From positions 1-13,491 of the forward strand of contig CAZGVV010000053.1 of NCBI GenBank assembly GCA_964529155.1: a stretch of 13,491 nt of DNA. Reading direction: 5' to 3'. The notes under the pieces are model-generated. The model saw only the letters and a list, made by a program, of their open reading frames with translations, was not told where the DNA came from and ran no database searches. Made by a program: the position numbers and the translations under genes. Positions 1 to 6,107 of this stretch are shown here, piece after piece (position 1 is the stretch's first letter; each line of letters starts with the position of its first letter). Source of the DNA: CAZGVV01 sp964529155. GTDB lineage: Bacteria; Pseudomonadota; Alphaproteobacteria; Rickettsiales; SXRF01.

Positions 1-59
1 AATGCCCGTCCTACACAGCAGCCCACACTAATCCCAAAAATTAAACCGAAAATACACGT

Positions 60-464
60 TTATAATTTTTTCTTAGATAATAAGTATCCAATAAACAGCA
101 AGGTTGCGATTGCTATGGCAAACTGGATTAATTCGTAAACGGCGGATTGATAATAGCGACACAGCGTAAAACCTTCATTCCAGCCCGCTCTATAATTTTC
201 CTTGGCAGTTGAGCCATTTTCTTTGTCTTCACGGGCAGGAACAATATCTATCTCTTTAATAAATGGCTTAGTAAGCAGCGGCGCATAAAGCAGGGAATAC
301 GAATTTGACCCACTTAAGCAACCCTCTTCCCAGCCTTTTGTGTAATACGCGTTTTTATCATTGGCTGGCTTGTGCATCAGCCATATTCCGGGACGGAAAG
401 TCAACGCCAATAGCGTGAATAATAAAACCACCAAAATGTATATCGCTTTTCTCTTGTCTGTCAT
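60..464 (-). CDS. Two-TM membrane protein with duplicated GW-x-EG motif
   Basis: I do not recognise the family. The 134-aa product has a hydrophobic segment at residues 8-24 after a basic start (MTDKRK), a polar middle of about 85 residues, a second hydrophobic segment at 111-130 and a KKKL tail. This predicts an inner-membrane protein with both ends cytoplasmic and a periplasmic loop. The loop holds two similar units: Y-x-K-GWEEG-C at 41-49 and Y-R-A-GWNEG-F-x-x-C at 91-102. I chose ATG 464 because AAGG lies a few bases upstream and because it removes 25 unlikely residues from an in-frame TTG start at 539. The gene is divergent from the small secreted peptide gene at 609, with a perfect palindrome between them. 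Codon use is A+T-rich. Function unknown; the two-Cys loop could be a disulfide-bonded or binding domain (inference). Confidence 0.6.
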   Translation of the reverse strand: MTDKRKAIYILVVLLFTLLALTFRPGIWLMHKPANDKNAYYTKGWEEGCLSGSNSYSLLYAPLLTKPFIKEIDIVPAREDKENGSTAKENYRAGWNEGFTLCRYYQSAVYELIQFAIAIATLLFIGYLLSKKKL

Positions 465-548
465 GGGATACCTTGTCCACCACGTTTGATAAGGTGTAGA
501 ATTACCTGCTACTATTGACTCTGCAATTGTAGAAATCAATTAAATATT

Positions 549-580
549 GATTAAATAGACAACATGTTGTCTATTTAATC
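549..580. promoter_or_regulatory. 32-bp perfect palindrome between divergent genes
   Basis: The 16-base arm GATTAAATAGACAACA is followed directly by its exact reverse complement, with the centre between 564 and 565. It lies between the start of the leftward membrane-protein gene (464) and the rightward small-peptide gene (609). With no loop and no T-run after it, it fits an intrinsic terminator poorly. A two-fold symmetric operator for a dimeric repressor controlling both genes is the most likely reading (inference). I saw no convincing -35/-10 pair on either side. Confidence 0.55.
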
Positions 581-608
581 TCGTATATAGGATCTGGGGC
601 AGGGGCTT

Positions 609-722
609 ATGGGGAAGTGGGTGTTTTTACTCGTTATTATGTTCCTGTCTATGAGCCATTCAGCATTTGCAACTGAGTGTGGCATTGAATGCAGTCCTGA
701 GTGTCAGCAAAATTGCCAATAA
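609..722 (+). CDS. Small secreted cysteine-rich peptide (37 aa)
   Basis: The 37-residue product has a short basic start (MGKW), a hydrophobic core VFLLVIMFLSM, and a small-x-small cleavage site AFA before TE, which is a textbook Sec signal peptide. The predicted mature peptide is only 16 residues, TECGIECSPECQQNCQ, with four Cys spaced C-x3-C-x3-C-x3-C. AGGGG at 601-605 sits three bases before the ATG, and a terminator-like hairpin lies about 30 bases after the stop. These signals together make a real gene likely despite its size. Four regularly spaced Cys suggest two disulfides or a metal site in the periplasm or outside the cell. I know no family for it; a bacteriocin-like, signalling or metal-binding peptide are all guesses. 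Confidence 0.55.
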   Translation: MGKWVFLLVIMFLSMSHSAFATECGIECSPECQQNCQ

Positions 723-754
723 CCATCAATAAGGACTCATTTTCAAATGAATAG

Positions 755-778
755 AAGTGGCTAAGGGTAAGCCATTTT
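755..778 (+). terminator. Likely intrinsic terminator of the small Cys-rich peptide gene
   Basis: The arm AAGTGGCT (755-762), a 7-base loop, and AGCCATTT (770-777) form an 8-pair stem with one G-U pair. The 3' arm ends in TTTT. It lies about 30 bases after the stop codon at 722. Confidence 0.45.
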
Positions 779-966
779 CTCTGTTAAAACTCCATTCACA
801 CGGCATTAGAAATCAGTAAAATTATCCTGCAAGCATTCAACTCACCATTTATAGATAGTGCATTTTTATTTTAAGCTGCAATCCATTGGCAATGAAGCAC
901 GTTGTATTGGGCCAGATATTTGGCAAGCTTTGATACGCTTGTTTTCAGAGTTATTCAGAGTTATAT

Positions 967-1086
967 TTAGTCATTGCGGTCGCTGCCCGCTCCCTTTAGC
1001 CGTGCTGTTTTAATGGCATCTGCATCGCAAGCTTTTGCGGCATCCAGCAGCATTTGATTCTTCTGTGTCTGTGTGAGATCTGTCAT
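967..1086 (-). pseudogene. N-terminal remnant of an ankyrin-repeat gene (39 codons)
   Basis: The frame encodes 39 residues starting MTDLTQTQKNQ. Residues 12-36 (LLDAAKACDADAIK, then KGAGSD) closely follow the first helix pair of ankyrin proteins, typically LLDAAKAGDxDxIKxLLxxGADVN. A good GGAAGAG ribosome site lies 7 bases upstream of the ATG. The frame stops just where a second repeat should begin, and nothing ankyrin-like follows in the next 200 bases on this strand. I read it as the 5' stub of a larger gene left after deletion. It could instead be a genuine tiny protein. Ankyrin proteins commonly mediate protein-protein contacts and are often host-directed in intracellular bacteria. Confidence 0.4.
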
Positions 1087-1410
1087 GACATGGCTCTTCC
1101 GCATTCGAGGAAATTGGCTGAGTAGATTGACGCATGCAAAAAGGGCTGTTTTTTATTATTCATTGGAGTGATCATTCCCTGAAAGTGAGATGGCACGCTT
1201 GGTTTTCCTCGCATGCATGTACCAATATTAAGCCTGCAGCCCAACAAATAAATAATAAAAATTACACTAGTTCTAGTCCTGAAATTAGCTATTTTAAACA
1301 AATCATTGGTGATTTATGATGGGTTCAAGACAGTACGAATTATTATGCGACAAAAACTTAACTGTCAGTGACTATTTATGCATCCATTATCCCTCTGGGA
1401 TGTATAGGAA

Positions 1411-1427
1411 ATACCCAGAAATACTCC
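1411..1427. repeat. Paired ATACCC motif, copy 1 (degenerate)
   Basis: ATACCCAGAAATACTCC matches the copies at 2793 and 5975 (common core ATACCC, A-rich spacer, TAC-C), but its two half-sites are 10 rather than 12 bases apart and the second is degenerate. It may be an eroded arm-type integrase site (inference). Confidence 0.3.
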
Positions 1428-1490
1428 AGATAAGGACGGTGGAAGCGGCAATGTGCGCAGCTTAATTAACCGAATGCCAGCACATGAGAC

Positions 1491-1530
1491 GGCTTTATTA
1501 TACCCTAACAACACAATTAATAATAAAGCC
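1491..1530. repeat. 11-bp perfect inverted repeat with 18-base loop
   Basis: GGCTTTATTAT (1491-1501) pairs perfectly with ATAATAAAGCC (1520-1530). A T6 run follows about 8 bases later, so a weak rightward terminator is possible, but the loop is long and the stem A+T-rich. The function is undetermined. Confidence 0.35.
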
Positions 1531-1637
1531 ACCCTAGATTTTTTAGGTTGCTTCCTGCAAAGCACATCTTGTATACATTTATTAATTAATGGCTGTATAT
1601 ATAATAGGGTTTATGCCAAAATCTTACGCATCTTTAC

Positions 1638-1658
1638 GATAGTGAACGACACACTATC
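1638..1658. promoter_or_regulatory. Operator-like inverted repeat upstream of the 192-aa gene
   Basis: GATAGTG, 7 bases, CACTATC form a perfect interrupted palindrome ending 20 bases before the ATG at 1679. Centre spacing of about 14 bases and the position suggest a repressor site or a 5'-UTR hairpin controlling that gene. It is an inference from symmetry and position only. Confidence 0.35.
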
Positions 1659-1678
1659 TCACTAATATAGGATAATTT

Positions 1679-2257
1679 ATGACAGGAAAGTCTCCCAAAC
1701 CAAGGTATATTAAACCTGTAGAAGCTATAAAATTATGCATTGAGATGGTGGATAATGGGAATAGCCAGGATGGTATTGGTTGGCTACCAGAAAAGACAGT
1801 TCAGGACATTTTAGGTGAGGTTTGGAACGATAGATTGGGAGAAATACGAATTAAAGATGAAGAACGTAAGCACAGAAATGACAGGCCAAATTTAATTGCC
1901 TTGGACGAATTTATTTTAAATCAGATTGCTATATCACCTGTAGAGCCCGAAGAGATATCTCTCATTGTACGCAACAGATTCGGTGGTGCTAAAAAAGCTT
2001 TGGATTTCTTAAAAAAGAATTCTCATAATCGACGTGCTGAAGTATGGGTATATGAATCCACAGTCGCAAATAATTTGGGGCCTACGTGGGAGGAACGTGT
2101 TCAAGGAATACCAGAAGCTACGGGAAATGTATCAAGACTAGACTATCGCAAAATGGATGAGGAACCACCTCAGGTGGCTTTCTTAGCGCGCCAACTTTTG
2201 CCATTTATCCAAGCAAAATTAGAAGCGGTTGTAAAAACAGAGGTGTCACTAGGATAA
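1679..2257 (+). CDS. Hypothetical 192-aa cytoplasmic protein
   Basis: I do not recognise this protein. AGGA at 1669-1672 is 6-7 bases before the ATG, and the frame is uninterrupted to its TAA. There is no signal peptide or membrane segment. It is charged and mainly helical in character, with a probable helical block at residues 75-115 (ALDEFILNQI, then FGGAKKALDFLKK) and a C-terminal amphipathic helix at 165-187. A symmetric element lies just upstream, and a decayed restriction-enzyme fragment lies downstream on the other strand. Codon use is A+T-rich, unlike the core genes to the right, consistent with acquired DNA. A regulatory or phage-derived role is possible, but no helix-turn-helix can be assigned with confidence. 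Confidence 0.65.
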   Translation: MTGKSPKPRYIKPVEAIKLCIEMVDNGNSQDGIGWLPEKTVQDILGEVWNDRLGEIRIKDEERKHRNDRPNLIALDEFILNQIAISPVEPEEISLIVRNRFGGAKKALDFLKKNSHNRRAEVWVYESTVANNLGPTWEERVQGIPEATGNVSRLDYRKMDEEPPQVAFLARQLLPFIQAKLEAVVKTEVSLG

Positions 2258-2319
2258 AAGCCTTTTCTGCTGTATGTGGTAACCTGCCAAAAATTGAGAT
2301 TGAAGGCAGAAGGAGAGCA

Positions 2320-2486
2320 TTATGAAAAATATTGCACCTGAAATTTATGACCAGCTTTGAAAAACTCAGTAAGCATAACTCACTGAATAGATTTTGCAGG
2401 AACTCGGCTGCCGATAATGGCTTGCCATCCGCCAGCTTGATTATAATTTTCTTGGAGCGCTGTTTCGGCTCTTCGCCTGCGTCCAC
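2320..2486 (-). pseudogene. Decayed C-terminal fragment of a type I restriction HsdR subunit
   Basis: On the minus strand, frames read DAGEEPKQRSKKIIIKLADGK, then PLSAAEFLQNLFSEL, and after a +1/-2 type shift LTEFFKAGHK, then a stop at 2320. From memory, the C-terminal region of EcoAI/EcoEI-type HsdR reads KKIVIKLADGK, about 20 residues ending in a second PDGKP, SAxxFLxxLFGxLPEFFK. The match covers both blocks in the right order. The about 20 missing residues lie exactly between the two DGK words, as expected for a deletion. No motor or nuclease domain and no hsdM or hsdS remain in the window. HsdR would be the translocase/nuclease subunit of a restriction system; this fragment cannot function. 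The assignment rests on recalled family sequence, not on an alignment. Confidence 0.5.
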
Positions 2487-2719
2487 GCCTTTCCGGCTGG
2501 ATCATGGCCTACGATAAGCAATGTAGCCTGTAAAACAGATAGTTCCTCACATAAGCATCTCTAAAAAGATTTAACTGCACAGGATTAGTATCAAATCGAA
2601 AGCCATAAGTCATTTTATTGTATCGAGTGCAGATCATTTGATTGTCACGGAAATCAGCGCACACTGCGGGCTGCATCCTAATCCTGGCCTAACCCCAAAG
2701 ACTTACAATCTCTTGAAAG

Positions 2720-2733
2720 TGGTGCCGGAGCCG
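2720..2733. repeat. tRNA-Phe 3'-end-like sequence, candidate old att scar
   Basis: TGGTGCCGGAGCCG matches the 3' end of the tRNA-Phe gene as read on the plus strand at 6108 (TGGTGCCCGGAGCCG), in the same orientation and with one missing C. Duplication of a tRNA 3' end is the usual product of tyrosine-integrase insertion. The match is short and imperfect, so chance is not excluded. Confidence 0.3.
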
Positions 2734-2792
2734 CTCCTGAATCAGAATTATAAGTATTTGATAGTTAAATAATAATCGCCCTATTTTTCAAG

Positions 2793-2810
2793 ATACCCAG
2801 AAAAATACCC
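2793..2810. repeat. Paired ATACCC motif, copy 2
   Basis: ATACCCAGAAAAATACCC holds two ATACCC half-sites starting exactly 12 bases apart. It lies 60 bases inside the tRNA-like 14-mer. Copy 3 at 5975 has the same 12-base period. It is compatible with arm-type integrase sites at an element end (inference). Confidence 0.35.
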
Positions 2811-2986
2811 GGCTGTTGCCGCTGGATGAGCCGGTGCATCTGGTAGCATCGCGCCGCCAATACCAGCCACTTCCTTACGCCTGTTCAATGCTAATTATAC
2901 AGGAAACCAATAGAGGCGAAAGTCGGTATAAGCTGCTATATTAAAAAGATTATTTTATCAGACCACAAAATAAGTGATCGGATATT

Positions 2987-3019
2987 AATTAATGTCAAAT
3001 TAATTGGCTATAATATAAT
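2987..3019 (+). promoter_or_regulatory. Candidate promoter/operator of the 953-aa gene
   Basis: AATTAAT, GTCAA, ATTAATT form a perfect 7-bp inverted repeat (2987-3005), directly followed by two overlapping TATAAT boxes (3009-3014 and 3014-3019). No good -35 box is present at 17 bases. Transcription from here would leave a leader of only about 20 bases before the GTG at 3042. Confidence 0.35.
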
Positions 3020-3041
3020 CAATTCTCATTTGTAACAATAT

Positions 3042-5903
3042 GTGATCCTCATGCGCTACTTAGCTTTTCTTGACAAGCTTACAAAATCCCTAAAAGAGCG
3101 GCAAGGTGTTGACGCGTTATGGGAATCCCTCTCTAGGGACGATAAAAGCTATTTAACCCATAACGCAGCACGTCTGCCGTTGTTAGGTGGAGAGCAGCGA
3201 TTCTATCATGTTCTCGCTGATAAACTTGGCATCGCCAGCAACGCAGAGGCTGCGGATACATTGACATTAAAGCAGCAATGCATTGAGGCAATACATACAC
3301 TTGAAGGTGAACCGGAAGCCCTAAAAACGCATCCCGCTATTCTTTTGATTAACCAAGCAGTGGAAGCAGCGGTAAGGGATGACAATACCGAAATATATAA
3401 ACACCTCGCTCCTTTGCAGCATCCAAAAGCGTCCTATATACAGCCGGGCATTAAATCACTCAAGCAGTTGCAATGGGATCCAGCAATTTTTGAATATCAC
3501 CTAACTCAGTCTGCTGAAGCGGCCACTCTAAAAAATTCACTCATTGAAGATGTGACCAAATCGCTACGCGCAATGCAGAAAGCCAATACTAATAGCGAAG
3601 GACTGAGCGAGAGCGAACAGAGCGCACTAGAAGAAACGCTTACGGGACAAATTTTAAAATGGGTAAAGGAAAATTATGCATATGGTTCTTATGAGCATCA
3701 TGAAAAGGTCATGGTAGGAGGAACGATATTGGGAATACTGCCTAGAGAGCTAAGAATTGAGTTACTTTCACAGCTGCCAGTTACTGAGTGCACAGGCCGG
3801 TATGGCGCGATAATTCAGCAAACTCTTAATGAGATAACAGAAAATGATGTTGCACAACCGGACGGGCTGACTAAGCGAACGTTGTGGGAGCGAGAAAAAG
3901 ATGCGGGCAGAGATGCAAAATTGCTTGGATATGCAATTGCAACTGGAAATGAGGTCGCCGCGCATACCATACTACATGCCTATGGCGATGCAGAAAAAAG
4001 AGTCGAATTAATCAAACAAGTAAGATTTAGAGGATTAAGCGAAGCGGCTGGCGCAGGTGATTTTGATTGCATTAAAACTTGTATGGCATCTATTCCCGAT
4101 CACTTGCTTGCAAACACGTTAATCGAAATGGGTTTTCCATGGTACCTTACTTCGGCGGCAGAGGAAAAAAATACTGCATTGTTTGAGGTATTGGCAGATC
4201 AGGTTCAAAGACTTCCACAACCTTCAACGCCACCATCTGCCAGAACAAATATGGTGCTATCTTTTAAGGAAAAAGAAACGGCTGGAACCGAAACCAGTAT
4301 TCGCACTTTGTTAGCCACCCGCATTATAGCACAAGCTATACTTGACCCTGGCACCATAGAGCAACAGAAAGATGAATTAGCAAAGGCGCTTCGTTATAAA
4401 CCCAATGCATTTTATATAATCGTGGATTCCGAAAAGCATAAAAACAGTTTGCAGCAAGTTAAACTGCTGGCATCTATAGCGCCGCAAGCATTTGAAGATT
4501 TCATACATGATAATTTAAATAGCCGTTATCCCGACAATATCACAGATAATGCCGATGAATATATTGAGGCTGCACCGGAAGCATTAAAAGAGCGCATAGC
4601 TTCTGCTATACACACCAAACAAAGGACTCAACCCCGCCGCTGGTCTTATGACGACGGTAGCCAAGATTATAAGGACTATAGGGAATGGAAAGATAAGTTT
4701 GGAGATGCCCCTTGGCTCAAGGACTTTTCCACCCTAAAGAAAAATCCGCATGGCTTTCGCTATGAAGTATATGCGCCACTACTGCCCTTAATGCGAACGG
4801 CATGTAGATTAGAGGGCAATAGAGATTACGGCGCGGCTGATACATGTGCTTATAAGCTGGCGTCTGCATTTGGCGATGCACAAAAGGCAGAACAATATCT
4901 AACAAAATTTGCACCAAGAGATTCCAACCAGCCCATTCATGATGCATTGCTATTTGAAGTGCCGGAAAAAGGAAAATGGAACCAAGAGATATGGCGGCAA
5001 TTCGGATTGCGGGATGGTATGGGGCCGCGTGCAATGCGTCTGCTATCTTTAGCGCCAAAAATTGAGCAGAAGTTTGCGGGCAAACCTTGTAGCCAATGGG
5101 GTAGAAGAGAAACGCACCAATTTAAACAATTCAAGATTGAGGATTTGGTACGCATAGCAAGAAAGGTGGGTTATACCAATTCTGCCTTGGCTACCGAACT
5201 AGCCGATTTATGCATTCAGACAGGCGTAGAAGAAACGGTTTTTGAGAAAGCACGAAAGCTGCTTGAGCCAACCGCTATTACTGAGAAACGCACTCCTGAT
5301 ATAAATATCGACGGTGGCACTGTTGGTTTCAGTGGATTCCATTTCCGCCGCGTTGCCGCAACCCATCCGTGGAATGCTTTTATTGGCAAGCTTGTCAATT
5401 GCTGTAACTATATTGGCGGTGCAACGGAAGCGATGGCGCAAGCCCAAATTAATCACCCTGATTGTTCATTGTATGTGCTGACCAATCGGGACAACGAACC
5501 GATTGCAAAATGCACAGGCTGGATAAGCACAAAAAATAATTTTGTTTTCAATGCATGGGAACGGCTTTCGCCTTCCTATGATAAGTTTTGTGAGCCATTC
5601 CTTCTGGCTGCCGCTGTAGCAGTGCTTGAGAAAAATCCCACCATTAATCGTGTTACCTTGGGACGTAACAAAGGCAGTGCAGCTTTTCCGCTGATTTCTG
5701 ACCCTGAATCACCAACAGAAGCAAGGATAGCCTCTGCTGATGCGGATGTTCAATACGAGGTTGCAACCCGTGCCGGACTGGAACAAGTAAAGCAAAGACT
5801 GCGAGAATTTTCCTCTCTAAGTGGCAGAACCCCGCCATTAAGACAACCTGACCCTTGGACAGAAAGAATAGCCGGTGACTTAAGTGGCAGAAGCGTTACT
5901 TAA
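3042..5903 (+). CDS. Large solenoid-type protein with CC-IGGA C-terminal module (953 aa)
   Basis: I cannot name the family. There is no signal peptide or membrane segment, so it is cytoplasmic unless exported by a dedicated system. Residues 295-400 carry ankyrin-like helix pairs: LGYAIATGNE (295), LSEAAGAGDF (332) and LTSAAEEKNT (369) recur at exactly 37 residues. More helical sequence follows to about 620. The C-terminal 190 residues differ: VNCCNYIGGATEA (785-797), a likely beta-hairpin IAKCTGWIS with FVFNAWERL (821-842), then LLAAAVAVLEK. This resembles, in general shape, end modules on some large bacterial proteins that may have an acetyltransferase-like fold; that is a recollection, not a match. 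Neither start candidate (GTG 3042, ATG 3051) has a Shine-Dalgarno, so translation may be weak or nearly leaderless. Three Cys pairs of interest are C787/C788 and C824. It is the only large gene between the candidate att scar and tRNA-Phe, which suggests cargo of an integrated element: an effector or defence protein are both possible. Confidence 0.75.
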   Translation: MILMRYLAFLDKLTKSLKERQGVDALWESLSRDDKSYLTHNAARLPLLGGEQRFYHVLADKLGIASNAEAADTLTLKQQCIEAIHTLEGEPEALKTHPAILLINQAVEAAVRDDNTEIYKHLAPLQHPKASYIQPGIKSLKQLQWDPAIFEYHLTQSAEAATLKNSLIEDVTKSLRAMQKANTNSEGLSESEQSALEETLTGQILKWVKENYAYGSYEHHEKVMVGGTILGILPRELRIELLSQLPVTECTGRYGAIIQQTLNEITENDVAQPDGLTKRTLWEREKDAGRDAKLLGYAIATGNEVAAHTILHAYGDAEKRVELIKQVRFRGLSEAAGAGDFDCIKTCMASIPDHLLANTLIEMGFPWYLTSAAEEKNTALFEVLADQVQRLPQPSTPPSARTNMVLSFKEKETAGTETSIRTLLATRIIAQAILDPGTIEQQKDELAKALRYKPNAFYIIVDSEKHKNSLQQVKLLASIAPQAFEDFIHDNLNSRYPDNITDNADEYIEAAPEALKERIASAIHTKQRTQPRRWSYDDGSQDYKDYREWKDKFGDAPWLKDFSTLKKNPHGFRYEVYAPLLPLMRTACRLEGNRDYGAADTCAYKLASAFGDAQKAEQYLTKFAPRDSNQPIHDALLFEVPEKGKWNQEIWRQFGLRDGMGPRAMRLLSLAPKIEQKFAGKPCSQWGRRETHQFKQFKIEDLVRIARKVGYTNSALATELADLCIQTGVEETVFEKARKLLEPTAITEKRTPDINIDGGTVGFSGFHFRRVAATHPWNAFIGKLVNCCNYIGGATEAMAQAQINHPDCSLYVLTNRDNEPIAKCTGWISTKNNFVFNAWERLSPSYDKFCEPFLLAAAVAVLEKNPTINRVTLGRNKGSAAFPLISDPESPTEARIASADADVQYEVATRAGLEQVKQRLREFSSLSGRTPPLRQPDPWTERIAGDLSGRSVT

Positions 5904-5954
5904 TGGCATTAATCCGAAGTCGCGCAAATAGATTCACCGCTCTGCCTGCTTACC

Positions 5955-5992
5955 TTTGGGGTATCTCGTTTCTGATACCCCAAAAAGTACCC
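5955..5992. repeat. Paired ATACCC motif, copy 3, with an inverted half-site hairpin
   Basis: ATACCCCAAAAAGTACCC (5975-5992) has half-sites 12 bases apart, as in copy 2. In addition, TTTGGGGTATC (5955-5965) is the exact inverse of GATACCCCAAA (5974-5984) across an 8-base loop. No T-run follows on either strand, so it is unlikely to be a terminator. A cluster of binding half-sites near the element end is the better reading. Confidence 0.4.
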
Positions 5993-6038
5993 TTATAACT
6001 TTCGGATGTCACCAAATCAATCTGGATGACATTGGCTG

Positions 6039-6065
6039 TAAAATCAGCTATTTTGGCTGATTTTA
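6039..6065 (-). terminator. Possible terminator after tRNA-Phe
   Basis: TAAAATCAGC and GCTGATTTTA form a perfect 10-bp stem with a 7-base loop, about 45 bases past the tRNA 3' end. The T4 run is inside the stem rather than after it, so it is a weak candidate that would work in either direction. Confidence 0.35.
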
Positions 6066-6107
6066 AAGGGAATTTTGGATTTGGCTGGATGCTATAAAAC
6101 TAGCGAA

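Larger units (their letters stand above)
1087..1678. other. Gene-poor A+T-rich stretch with short repeats
   Basis: No gene is convincing here. The stretch holds two short overlapping frames (1134-1319 and 1316-1465, sharing ATGA), one paired ATACCC motif (1411-1426), a long-looped inverted repeat (1491-1530), an isolated TATAAT (1600-1605) without a good -35 box, and an inverted repeat close to the next gene (1638-1658). It reads as eroded accessory DNA. Confidence 0.5.
2258..3041. other. Intergenic stretch with gene remnants and a possible att scar
   Basis: About 780 bases without an intact gene. On the minus strand it contains an HsdR-like fragment (2320-2486). On the plus strand it holds a 12-codon frame behind a strong AAGGAGAG (2322-2360), a tRNA-3'-end-like 14-mer (2720-2733), a paired ATACCC motif (2793-2810), an A+T-rich inverted repeat (2987-3005) and two overlapping TATAAT boxes (3009-3019) ahead of the 953-aa gene. 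Confidence 0.5.
5904..6107. other. Junction between accessory region and tRNA-Phe
   Basis: No gene. It contains an 11-bp hairpin (5955-5984), whose right arm is part of the third paired ATACCC motif, and a 10-bp hairpin (6039-6065) placed where a tRNA terminator would be. This is where the end of an element inserted at the tRNA 3' end would lie. Confidence 0.45.

Noticed and set aside
945..964. Tandem TCAGAGTTAT, two perfect copies
   Set aside because: Only two 10-base units, with no further copies seen and no clear role.
1365..1565. Leftward 66-aa frame with a hydrophobic, signal-like stretch
   Set aside because: It begins with GTG without a ribosome site, spans the 1491-1530 inverted repeat and the ATACCC motif, and lacks protein-like composition after residue 40.
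2590..2772. Rightward open frame ending at 2770-2772 (contains HCGLHPNPGLTPKTYNLL)
   Set aside because: It has no ATG/GTG start with a ribosome site and no family I recognise; it could be a remnant but cannot be supported.
5955..5984. 11-bp hairpin read as the terminator of the 953-aa gene
   Set aside because: No T-run follows the stem on either strand; its right arm belongs to the repeated ATACCC motif.
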